Source of the DNA: Anniella stebbinsi
Taxonomy: Eukaryota > Chordata > Lepidosauria > Squamata > Anniellidae
Assembly: GCA_029215795.1 (NCBI GenBank)
Contig: JARDYH010000006.1
Coordinates: forward strand, 23,947,501-24,011,500
Direction: 5' to 3'
DNA length: 64,000 nucleotides
In this document: positions 22,501 to 34,500 of the stretch, one piece after another
Layout of the letters: each line of letters opens with the position of its first letter
Position numbering within the stretch: the stretch's first letter is position 1
Position numbers and translations under genes: made by a program
The notes under the pieces: generated by a model
What the model was told of the DNA's origin: nothing
The model's input: only the letters and a program-made list of their open reading frames with translations
Database searches by the model: none

Positions 22501-25500
22501 ATGGAATAGCTGCAAACTGCTTTCTAATTACTAGCGCTAGGATTCCTCTGTTTAGAAGCATCCAGAGGAGGCGATAAATGGAAAGGGGAGAAATCAGACA
22601 GCGAGATGACAATGATGTTTGTTCCACTTTCTACACTCTCGGAACGTTTAGATTAGGAGCTAGCAGCATCCCAATTTTTCAATACTGTGGCTATACAGTT
22701 CAGTGTTTATGTTAACATTGGAAAGGCTAAGCTGGAGCAGGAGTCTTTGGGATGGTTCTGCTAGTGAAAGGCAAACAGGGTTTGTTGGCCAATCATCAGC
22801 AGAATCTTAGGGTATTGTAAAAGTTCTGTGATGGTAAATCTGTAATGGTCCACATATGGAAGTCATAAGGAGATGCTGATTGTATTGTGAGGATTATGCA
22901 TGTAACAATTTACACATTGTTCATAGTAGATTGTTCTAAGAACAGGACAAACCCAGAAGGGAAAGCAACAGAACACCCGGTCACCTACAGTTTCCAGCTA
23001 AAACCGCTCAATCGTATCATCAGTGATGTATAGCCCATCCTAAACAATGATACTTCCCTCTCATAGGCCTTGGGTGGCTGGCCTGTAACCAAACAGAGCT
23101 ATTCACTAGTAACAAGAGGCCATATAACAAGGATACAAACACAGAGGCCAGACCCTGCAACAAACCCAGATGCCAGCTCTGTCTCCATGTCTTCTCTGGA
23201 AACATTATTAGGGCATTCTAATATCACCCACAGCATTAGGGGTTTATTCAGTTGTTCTTCAATGTGTCGAATATGCCATCTTCTGTAAGGAATGCCCTTC
23301 TACATTCAGCATAGGGTACCTAGGTGAGTATCTAGGGAGAAGAATAAATGGACACAAATCTGATATCAGAAATAGCAATATTTAGTGGGAAAACATTTCA
23401 GCCTCCCAAGATACTTCATCACTGACCTTCAAGTGGCCATTTTAGAGCAAAAAAAAAACGGGAGAGATCAGGGTGAGAGACTACTAAATTAATCTTCATC
23501 ACCAGGTTCAATTCTATTGACAGAAGCTTGAATCGGGATAACGAATTTTGATCACACTGCATGTTTTAATTGGCTTACCTAGTGCCAGAATGTTTGTGTT
23601 ATCAGCAGCGACAGTACCGTGAACGACTGCTGTGAATGACGTGATTGTGACTCAGTACTTTCTGTATTTATTTCTGACCTTACTGTTTACAATTCCTCCC
23701 CATCTCCTACTACATGTACTCCATTTGTATGATGAAGTGGACTATAGTCCATGAAAGCCTATACCAGAATAAATTTGTTAGTCCTTAAGGCTAACAAGAT
23801 TTTTTAAAATAAAAAAACTAATACATAAAACAATACATAGGATGGTGAACTTTTGAGAAGTCAGGGATTGTAAGGCCTCTATGGCGGTTTGATTTTGTTC
23901 CCTCTCCCATCTCACAAGGCATATTCAGGTGAGGAGGAAGCCAGACATGAGCCAAGGCTTCGCGACACCCCTGAAGACATTTCTCTAGAGGCAGCGGCAA
24001 ACACAATTGCCTTTCACCCCTGCCGAGATATCATAGCTGCTGGAGATGTGGATGGTGATGTCTACATGTGAGTACAGCTTCTCTGAGAAATGTACTGACC
24101 CTATAACTGAATCAGTCCTCACACTGGGTGGGAGCTATTGGTATCTTCCCTTTCCTACATCAATAGTTCAGAGCAAGATAGAAACCCTGAAGACTAAGCC
24201 TTTCATGACTGGCTTTTAAGGCCGAAGGATCAGGACAAAGGACCTTACTGCTCTTTCTATATTTGTATATACAGCTTATTACAGACAGCATTCTCCATAC
24301 ACATATTTGGATATTTGACTTTTATTCACTGTATGTAGGTGTATCAATAAAAAATTTAATATGTATTTGAATGTGTTCCAGTTTTGTTTCAGTACTCTCC
24401 CTCTATTTTATTTGTATTCTGTAAAAAAAAAATCTAATAAATTTAAATTTTGTAAAAAGGTAGAAAGATCAGACATTCAAAAGTTCCATCTTGGTGATGG
24501 AAGTGTTGTGGGGGACATTCGGTTTCCATTGTCCCATAGCAAACCACAAATTCTGCGAGAAAGCATTGCAAATATTAATAGGACTCCATCTTCAGAATGT
24601 TGGTTCTTCTGGCTAAGAGTAGCTCTGACAGCTCAGAACAGGGATTCATAGGCCAAAGTCCTATTCCTAAGAGTGGCCAGCTAAATGCCTCCTGAAGCCT
24701 GTAAGCATGCAACAGTTTTCATGGATGCAGAACCAAGGACTTTTTCAATCCACAATTCTACAAATATCAAGCTTGCCTTTCCTTTTTCAAAAAAAGTTAA
24801 CAGGAATCTTTGTATGCTACACCTCAGACTGAAATTTCCTTCCAACTCCTTGCTTCACCAATCCTGCTTTTTTGCCCAGTATTTCTATAGTATCACTTTA
24901 AGCTTTTAAGTATAATTCTTCCAGTTGCTTTGTGACAGGTTCCTGGATATACCTCTATCCATTTTAAAAAATATTTTCAGGTATTCATACTCTTGTCTGG
25001 AAGGTGGGACGAAGGAGCTTTGGTCCTCAGGACATCATTTAAAATCCTGCCGGGAAGTGTGCTTTTCCCATGATGGACAGAGTGAGTGCTTCTCTGCTTA
25101 GAGCTTATTTTTGTCTTAGTAGCTAATTAAACAGCATATTGGATCTCAATTCACTGGAACCCCCATTGAACACAGTGCAGAGCTTGTTTGAGGGGGAAAC
25201 AATCTTGAAATAACCCACGTCCTGTTGTTGGTTTCTTTGAGAGTTGCTTCCCCCTCAGGCACGACAAGCTGTGCCTGGGCGGGTAATTAGGCAAATGGCA
25301 CCCCGCATGCACCGGGGATTAAAACAAACAGTAAGGACATGCGTGGGAGGTGCTGTTGCACCGTATCCTGCTTTTAGGTCCCTGGTTGACAGCCAGTTAG
25401 CCACTGTATGAACAGAGTGCTGGTGCAGATGGACCCTTGGTCTGATCCAGGAGGGCTGTTATGTTCTTAAGCTACTGTGGCTTAAATACCATTGCTTCAT

Positions 25501-28500
25501 TTGTTGATGTTGAACTTAGCTCATTATTATTATTATTATTATTAATTATTATTATTATTAATCTTCAAAGTGGATTTGATTACGGTACTTAGCATTTTAT
25601 ATACTTTTTTCTAAGTAATATTTCAGAGTTTTTCATATTCATTATTTCAGCGTTTCATATTCATACAACTGCCCTGTAAGGTAGATTAGGAATAGTATCT
25701 CTATATTGAAGATGGAAGGATCTGGTGCTGAGAGAGTGATTTGCCAAAGGCAACTTAGTGTCTGGTTCAGATGACAGAATAGACAATGATTGATTAAATA
25801 GTCCACCATTGATGTCATGATAATAGTAATCCGTGGAGTTGATTATTAGCACAGGGGTGACTATTGTGTCGTCCGAACGTGGCCAGTGAGTGTATGGCTT
25901 TATTGATTCCTAAACACCAAGTGAAAACTTTCCCCTCCTATGCTTTTAACTGCTGACTATTGTTACTCTGCTGTTTTATAAAGATTTTCAGGAACTAACT
26001 TAATTCTTTGTTGTTTTTAGTGGATATATAATTGGTCACTTTTTAAAAATTTACCTCATTTTGTAAATTGAATAGTGAAAAACAAATATTTTAAATGACT
26101 GAAGTGAGATTAGAACTAGGCACTTCTTGGCTCACCTTTTTAACCACCATCTTCTGCCAGCTCACTAGAGTTTATTCTTATTATTGAGTTGAACTGTCTT
26201 CATTGTAGAACCTTTTTGATTTGCAGTAAAGCACTGTCCCTGTATATCCTGAGTGTCATTGGAGTAGCAAAGGAAACAGGAATCCTCAGGTTCTATTTCA
26301 GCTTGCTCTTTGTGGCATTCCAGTTGGTTTACACTTGGCAGTCAAAAAACCCATCATACTTTGATGTTTCTTGGGCTTTTTCACATATAATGATTAGGAT
26401 TGCCAGTAATTGTCCTTGAGGCTCTATTGTCATGGACAGATCATTACCTGATCAAGTTGGACCTTAAGGCTCCTGTAGCCTTAAGGCTGCTTGCAAGGGT
26501 GGTGACCAGTTTGTATGGTCCGCCCTGAAGATTGATGAATCCATATGGTATTCTGACCTCACATCCTCAACCACATCAAAGACCCAGGTTGGGTCCTCGG
26601 TCTTCTGAGAAGCTGAAAGCCATAAAACAGCTTGACAACTAGAATGCAAGTGGTGGAAAATCCATAGCGAATATGATTGAATACAAGTGAGAGATCATAA
26701 TCAGGCCTACATTGTGATGATGGTGGTGGTATTGTAAGAGTTTGGACCCAGATTGGAGATTTCTTGAAGACTCTTTGTGACCAATTTGCATTCCATTTTG
26801 CAGATAAAATTGTTTGCATCTGTGCCGACATGCATGTCACACTTTTAATAGAGTCAGAGATGCACACAACTAGGACACATCCTGGTTGTATCCTCAGCTT
26901 GTGCAACGTGAAGAAGTAGGCAAGCTTTTTGGAGAACCAACCTAAGTCATTGCCCATCTTGGTTGGGTGTCTGGATCTCAGTAGTTGTAAATGCTTCTTG
27001 TGGAAGGGAACGATGTCTCATGCCATCAAGGAGGTGGTGGTTAGGCTCCTCATGACAAAAATCAAATCTAGACCCCTCACTCTGCAATAATTACTGCCCT
27101 GTATCTTTTATTTTTGAGCAAGGTTGTGGAGTAAGTGGAGGCCTTTTGATAGCTTTGGAAGGTACTGATTATTTGGATCCATTCCAATCCAGGTTCAGGC
27201 CTGGTTTGGGGACAGCAACAACCTTGATCGCTCTGGTGCATGTCCTACGCTGGGAAATGGACAGGGGAAATATAACCTTATTAGTTCTCCTGGACCTCCC
27301 AATGGCTTTTGATACCATCAACCATGGTATATTTTTGTATTGCTGGGTTGGGCTGGATTGTGTTTGGGGACATCATGTTATGATGGCTCTGATCCTACCT
27401 GTTTGGTTGGTCTCAGAACATAATGCCTGGGAGAGTTCTGCTCTGCCCTGGGAAATGTTACATTCTTGAAAGGGAACAAAGAAATGGATTAAATAAAAAT
27501 AAATTTAAAAATATATTTCCTTTTGAATAGTTGCAGCTTGTCATGGACAGAGTTGCGCTCTAACTGAGGAGTCAGGTGCACAGTTTGGGGGTGGTTCTGA
27601 ACTCAGCATCCCCAACATAGGCACAGGTGACTTTAGTGGCTGGAATGACTTTTTACTGGCTTTAACTACTTGTTGGCTGCTGCCCTATCTGGAGAAAGTA
27701 GGACTTGCCTCAGTGTCATGATCTGCTGACATCCAGGCTGGAATACTGTAATATGTTCTCTGGGGTTGCCTTGAAAGCATGGACGCTCCAAACCAGCCTG
27801 CAGAGCCAAAGCGTCTTAGCTTTGAAGTCTCGTCTCCTGGAGGATAACAATGGGGATGAAGGCAGTGGGACTCTGCCTGTGCCGGAAATGGTGGCAACTC
27901 TCCCTGGTGCTGGCTGAGTAGCTTTAAGCGATGCCTAGGAGGTGCTGTGTGAAGACCAGGGACTTGGCTCACATTGGGAAGAGCAGCTGCTCCCTCTGGT
28001 GAGGGCTGAGTAGGTTTGCAGGGCACCTGGTATCCAGGGGACCACCGGCACTACATGAAGCCAGGGACTTGGTGCGTGTTGGCCAAGTCCCTTTCTCCAT
28101 GCTGGGAGAAAGGAGAAACTTTGTGCCTCCTCCCAGCATGGAGAGAAAAAGGTGGGAGGACAACAATACGGGTTTGGGCCAATGCCTCCTGACGTCATCT
28201 GGCCCACAGTGGGGACTGGTGGGGGCCAAATTGGATGGAGAGAAACCAAAAAACAGTTTTGGATCCCTGCTTTAAAGACTCTTTGCAAACTGCAATTGGT
28301 ACTGTCGGGAAGGATGTTTCTTCTTTTTTAAAAAAATATAATTTTTATTTTTCAACATATAATACAAACATAAACACAAAACAATATACTAACATAACCT
28401 CAACAACCCCCCAGTGCTCCCCTAACATTTTATTCTTTTATTCTTTTATATTATACATTCTTCCAAAATTGTAAAGAATCTTTTAAAGGTTTACAACCTT

Positions 28501-31500
28501 TCCCCTTTATTAATCCAAAATCCAAAAATGGCCCCCATATATTTTCAAAATCATTCTTCTTAGATAATCCCCTCTTTTATATTACATGTTAATTTATCAT
28601 TAATCGCAATATACCATATTTCTTTATACCATTCTTCTATAATTTCCTTGTATTTTCCAATTCTTAGCTATCATCAATCTAGCGGGTGTCAGGAGGTTGT
28701 TAATCAAATCCCTCATATTTTGATTCCCAATTTCTTTATCCCAGATTGATAGTAAAGCCAATTTTGGACTTGCTTCCACATTGCTTCCCATTATTTCACT
28801 TATTTCTTTAAAAAACCCTTTTCCAAAATTTTTGTACATACTCAAAGTCCACCACATATGAAAGTATGTTCCAACATCCTGACATCCTCTCCAACATTTC
28901 TTTGAAATTTTCTTATCTATCTGATGTAATCTTACTGGTGTTAAATACCACCTCCAAATTATTTTGTAATAATTCTCTTTTATTCTAACTGATAATAACT
29001 TTAGCATTTATCCTCCCCCAGTTATAATCACTAATTTGTTTTGTTAACTCATCTTCCCATATTGTTTTAAGAGAATCTTCTATCAGTATTTTATAGATTT
29101 CACTTACCATACCTATTTTACTTTTATTTTCCCCCTCCTTTTCTCTTGATTCTATTAAATCTTCAAATCTTGTATTATCTTTACAATCCTTATTTTCCTT
29201 TTTCCAATCCTGTGTCCATTGTTCCAGTTGTATACATTTGAACCAAAATATATTTTGTCCTCTTAATATCTCTTCTATTTGCTCCTTATTAGACATTCTT
29301 TTCAACCAATCTTTCACTTTAATAATTTTCTGTCCCCTCAGTACCCCTTGCATATCTCTTCTTAGATTCCCTGGGAAGTTTTCCAATAATACAACTGGAG
29401 TTAGAGGAGAGATTCCTGGTGCTAATTTTTTTATATACCTCTCCGAAATCTCTACAATATTTTTTAAAAGTGGATTTTTCATTTCCTTCAATTGTTTCTT
29501 TTGTATTTTGCTAAAGAAGATATTTTGTAATTTTAACTCTTTTTCTCCTGTCTAACCATTCTAAATCGTCTTTTCCTACTATACTATTTATAACATCTTA
29601 ACTGATTAGTTACAATAATTATTTATCATATTTTGCCAACTCTTTATTTCTACACCTGTTATTTTAATTGGTAACATTCTAAACAAGAAAATTATCTTCG
29701 GTAATATCTTCATTTTAATAACCGCTATTCTACCAAACCATGAATATTTTAACTTTCTATAAGCCTCTAATTTTTTCATTATCTGTTTATTCAAACTATT
29801 AAAATTAATTTCTTCTAACTTTTCTAAATCTTTCGTAATATTAACTCCTAAATAGCGCACTATATTTTTAATCTCAAAACCTAATTTTATACTACACTCG
29901 TCCCTTTCCTTTTTGTTATAATTAAATAACATCATTTCGGACTTTCCCCAATTTACTTGTAGTCCTGTAATCTTCCCAAATTCTCTCAGATGTTGCTTTA
30001 TTTCCTCCAAACTCTCCAGAGGATTTTCTAATGTCATTAATGTATCATCCGCAAACATATTGATTTTTATCTTTTCTTTTCCTCCTATCCCTTTTAATCT
30101 CCCATCTTCCCTGATAACATTTGCCAAAATTTCTATAACTATTGCAAATAATATTGGGGAGAGTGGACACCCTTGCCTAGTACCTCGGGCTAAGGTAGTT
30201 GTGTTAACCCATCATTAACCATTACCACTGCTAGGGGAGAAATTAGAGGTATATAGGAAATTAAAATATTCTTGGTTTGGTAGAATAGCGGTTATTAAAA
30301 TGAAGATTTTACCTAAGATTAATTTTTTGTTTAGAATGTTACCAATTAAAATATCAGATGTGGAGTTGAAAAGTTGGCAAAATATGATTAACGCATATTG
30401 TAACGGAGATAAGAGAGCTAGGATTAATAAAGGGTTATGGTATAAGGCTCAAAAGAAAGGAGGTTTAGGACTTCCAAATATTAAGTATTATTATATTGCT
30501 AATCAGTTAAGATATGTTATAAATTGTATTTTAGGGGAGGAAGACCTTGAGTGGTTGGAAACGCAAGCAGGGGAAATAGATTATAAATTGAAAAATATAT
30601 TTTTTCTTAAAATTCAAAAGAAAGATTTGAAGGGACTGGACAACCCATTGATGAAAAATATTGTAGAGATCTGGGAGAAATTTAGGGGGAAGTTGATACC
30701 AGGAGATTCTCCACTTGCCCCAGTTGTAGTAGTGGGAAACTTCCCAAGGGTATTAAAAGTGGAGATAGAAGCGAGCTTGAAAGACCAGGAAATAATCAAG
30801 TTAAGGAAATGGATGGAAAATTTGAAGGATAATGACCAAATTAAAGAGATATTAAAAGGACAAAAGATAGCATGGTTTAAATGTATACAATTGGGAAAAT
30901 GGACTCAGGAATGGAAATTGAAAAATAAGGAATGTAGAAATAATACAAGATTTGAAGATTTAATTGAACTAAAAGGAAGAAAAGAAGAAACTAGAACTAA
31001 GAAAGGATTGACTAGTGAGATATATAAATTATTGATAGATGAGGATTTTCAAGATTCACTTAAAGCTATAAAAAAGATTTGGGAAGAAGATGTAAAGGAA
31101 AAAAATAATGATTATAACTGGGAGAGGTTGTGGAATGCAAGAATGTTAAAGCTGTTGTCGATTAGAATTGAGGAGAATTTTTATAAGATACTGTGGAGAT
31201 GGTATCTAACACCTGTTAGATTTCACCAGATTGATAAAAAAGTGTCTAAAAACTGTTGGAGGGGTTGCCAGGAGGTTGGAACCTATTTTCATATGTGGTG
31301 GAGCTGTGAATACGTACAAAAATTTTGGGAAAGGGTGTTTAAAGAAATAAGTGAAATAATTGGAAGTAAATTGGAGTTAAACCCAAAGCTTGCTCTACTA
31401 GCAATATGGGATAGAGGGAAGGAGAATATAACTAAGAGAGAATTGGTAAACAACCTCCTGACACACGTTAGAATAATGATTGCAAAAAATTGGAAAGGAC

Positions 31501-34500
31501 AAGGAAGCTATACAATAGAAGAATGGTATAAAGAAATATGGGATATGGCTTTGAATGATATGTTGACTTGTAAAATGAAGATAAAGAGGGGAATGTCCAG
31601 TAAGAATGATTTTGGAGAAATATGGAGTCCCTTTTTGGAATATGTAATAAGATCGGGGAAGGGACAAAAACCTGCAAAAGAGTCGACAAACTTTTGGAAA
31701 GATGAAGAATGATTAAGAGAAGGTCTTATGGGGTGGGGGTGCACGGGGGGGGGGATTGTAGAGGATTATGTATGTATTTTATGTTGTTATGGTTATTATG
31801 TTGAAATAAATAAAAATTACTCGGAAAAAAAACCCCATTACCACTGCTTTATTATTTACGTATAACTGATTGATCACTCCTATAAATTTATCTCCAAACC
31901 CAAATGTTTTTATAATTGTTTTTAATGCTGGCCATTCCACACAGTCAAAGGCTTTGAAAATATCTAATGCTATCAACCCTGCTTTTATGTTCCTTTTTTT
32001 AATAACATTTATTATATTCAATACTCACCCAATTAAATTAGGCATTTGCCTCTCTGGAATAAATCCACATTGATCCTTTTTTATATATTTATTTATGAAG
32101 GTACTAATTCTTGTTGCCATGATTGCCGTAAAAATTTTTGAATCTTGATTTATTAAAGATATAGATCTGTAAGAAGCTGGGTCCGTTAAATCCTTATCTG
32201 GTTTCGGGATTAGTACGATCAAAGACTGATCCCATGATGGTGGGGTCTTCCCTCCCTCTAGTATATTATTATATAATACTTTCAATCTCGGAACCAATAA
32301 CTCTCTAAATGTCTTATAATATTCCGGCCCCAACCCATCTAAACCCGGAGATTTCCCTCCTTTTAATTTATCAATAATTTCTTCTATTTCGTTTTCCCTC
32401 ACTAAACCTTCCATATAATCCCTATCTTTCCCTTGTAATCTTATTTTCCAATTCCTCTCTACATACTCCACTATCGGAAGGATGCTTCTGGGGGCCAATC
32501 AGAGGGAACGTATTACACTCATTTTGTACTGGTCGCATTCCTGACTATTTGTTTCTGGGCCCAATTTAGAGTGCTTGCTTTAGCCTTTGAAGCTTTAAAT
32601 GACTTGGCTATCTGAAGGACTGTTCCTACCCAGGCCCTGTTCTCTGTTCCATACTGAAAAGACTGATGGATAACCAGACAGGGCTTTTTTGGTGGATGGG
32701 TCCAATTTGTGGAATTAGCTTCCGCTGGAAGTCCATGTGACTCCACCCCACCCCCTTTTTTTAAAAAAAACCAAAACCTTTTAAGACATTTATTTTAGTC
32801 TGTGTTTTATTGATTGCCATTAATATATTACTGTTCGTTGTAAGGGTTTGTATGTGGTCTTAAAAATGATGATTTTATGTTATGTTTACCTTAGAACTAT
32901 AAATCACATTTTGTGAGCTAATATGCCCTGACAGTTGGTTTAGAAATATTTTAATAAATTATTACTAAATAGCAGATGGGGGTTGCTTGGCCACAGAGGT
33001 TCCCTATATCTTCATGTACTTCAGTAGGCTACTGCCACTCACAATGAGTCTGATGGAGGAAAGGCTGTGTTTGAAATAATGGCTGCATTCTGTCTTGGGC
33101 CCTTGTTGTGTTTAAAGGATAGACCTGGCAATCCTAATTACTGGTAGAGGTTCAGCAAGTGTGGCTTCTATTTCTTTTCTCCCTGCAGACCTTTAACAGA
33201 AGCAGCAGCACTTGGCAATGCAGCTTGGTAAAGGCATAGGGATCTTTTGAACCAAGAGTTGGCAAACTTAGTTAGGATGCTGTTGGCAGAGCAAGGTACC
33301 TTGTGTTCCAAATATTATGGATTGGTAAGAGCTAATCCTTTAGAACAGGTAATTTGAAGTGGGGAGACAACCCTTGATTTCCATAGACTGTTCTGCATGT
33401 TGCAAGCAAATGCTCCCTTCAGAATTCTAGTCATATGCAGTGGTATATCTGTTTCCTCCCCCTGTCTCTAGAGCTCTTCACGGTGTCCAAAGATAAATCC
33501 ATTCATATCTTGAATGTGGAAGAGGGCCGTCTTATGACTCGCTTCTCCAAGGCTCACAAGTAAGTATTTAGGGTGGTTCCCAGCCATTCTATGGCCTTGA
33601 ATCCTCATCTAAGATTTATATGTGAATATGCTTCATGGAACTCCGTGGAACTTACACTTACTTTTGTTTACTATTGATACATTTTTATTTGTCTCTGGCA
33701 CAAAGGCTGTTACAACTGCAACAATAAAACAAAAGATCCCTGTGACAACCAAAATACTGACAAACTCATAAGGAGAGAATACATATAAGGGATCCAAAAC
33801 TGAGAGATAGGATAAGGCTGTAAAATACATTGAGCATTTACTTAACACCCTTCTCCTAGCTATAACGCAGTCATTGCCTTTCTAATAACAAGGAACATGA
33901 TCCTTCAATTGCTATTTCAAAATGTTTTCTTTTAAGTTTTAATACTGGGGTGGGCGACACACTGCCCACTGGCTGCTGCATGGCTGTGTTCCCGTGCCGT
34001 TGCGGCTGCTGAATTTGCTGCTACCACAGCAAACAAAATCACAGCGATTTTTTGGGGGAACCAAGACTTCCTGGGTGCCTTGTTTCCTTGTACAATAGCT
34101 GTGATTTTTCAACAGCAAGGCTGGGATGTGTCTCCCCCCCCCCCCAAAAAAACCCAGAAGTTGTCTACCCCTATTTTAAAAAGCTAGTCTGTGCTAGGAG
34201 TCCTTTCAAAGGAAGGGAGAGAGAGATCGAGATCCAGACGTACTCTGCATGATTATTTTCCTGCATATTGTATGGATGGGTTAGGTATTCAATTCCTCAC
34301 AGGCTAGCAGTTTGCAACATTAGAATTGGAAGTCTTTATCTGAACTGTCAGTGCAAATACCATTTGATTAGTTGGTTGCTTGGTAGGTAGGTAGGTAGGT
34401 AGGTAGGTAGGCAGCAAGTCCAGTCCAGTATGTCCTCCTTATTCCCTTTATTTTAGTCTGGAATGTTGGTTCTACCCACCAAATATTTCTTCAGAGTAAT

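Larger units (their letters stand above)
28322..32475 (-). mobile_element. L1-clade LINE, 5'-truncated, host of a nested L1
   Basis: On the minus strand the element runs from about 32475 to an A-rich tail near 28322. It encodes RT blocks in order: the early RT ([36 protein letters not shown]) at 32498-32025, a [11 protein letters not shown] block at 32021-31850, then after the nested insertion [17 protein letters not shown] and MFADDTLM around 30170-29950, and the C-terminal region to 28624. It is flanked by near-identical 14-bp duplications (28308-28321 and 32476-32489, one mismatch). Frameshifts and a deletion near 29605, relative to the nested copy, make it inactive. Confidence 0.8.

Noticed and set aside
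26189..26419. A 76-codon hydrophobic plus-strand frame in WDR55 intron 3
   Set aside because: No start context, splice signals or recognised family; likely a chance frame beside the old LINE.
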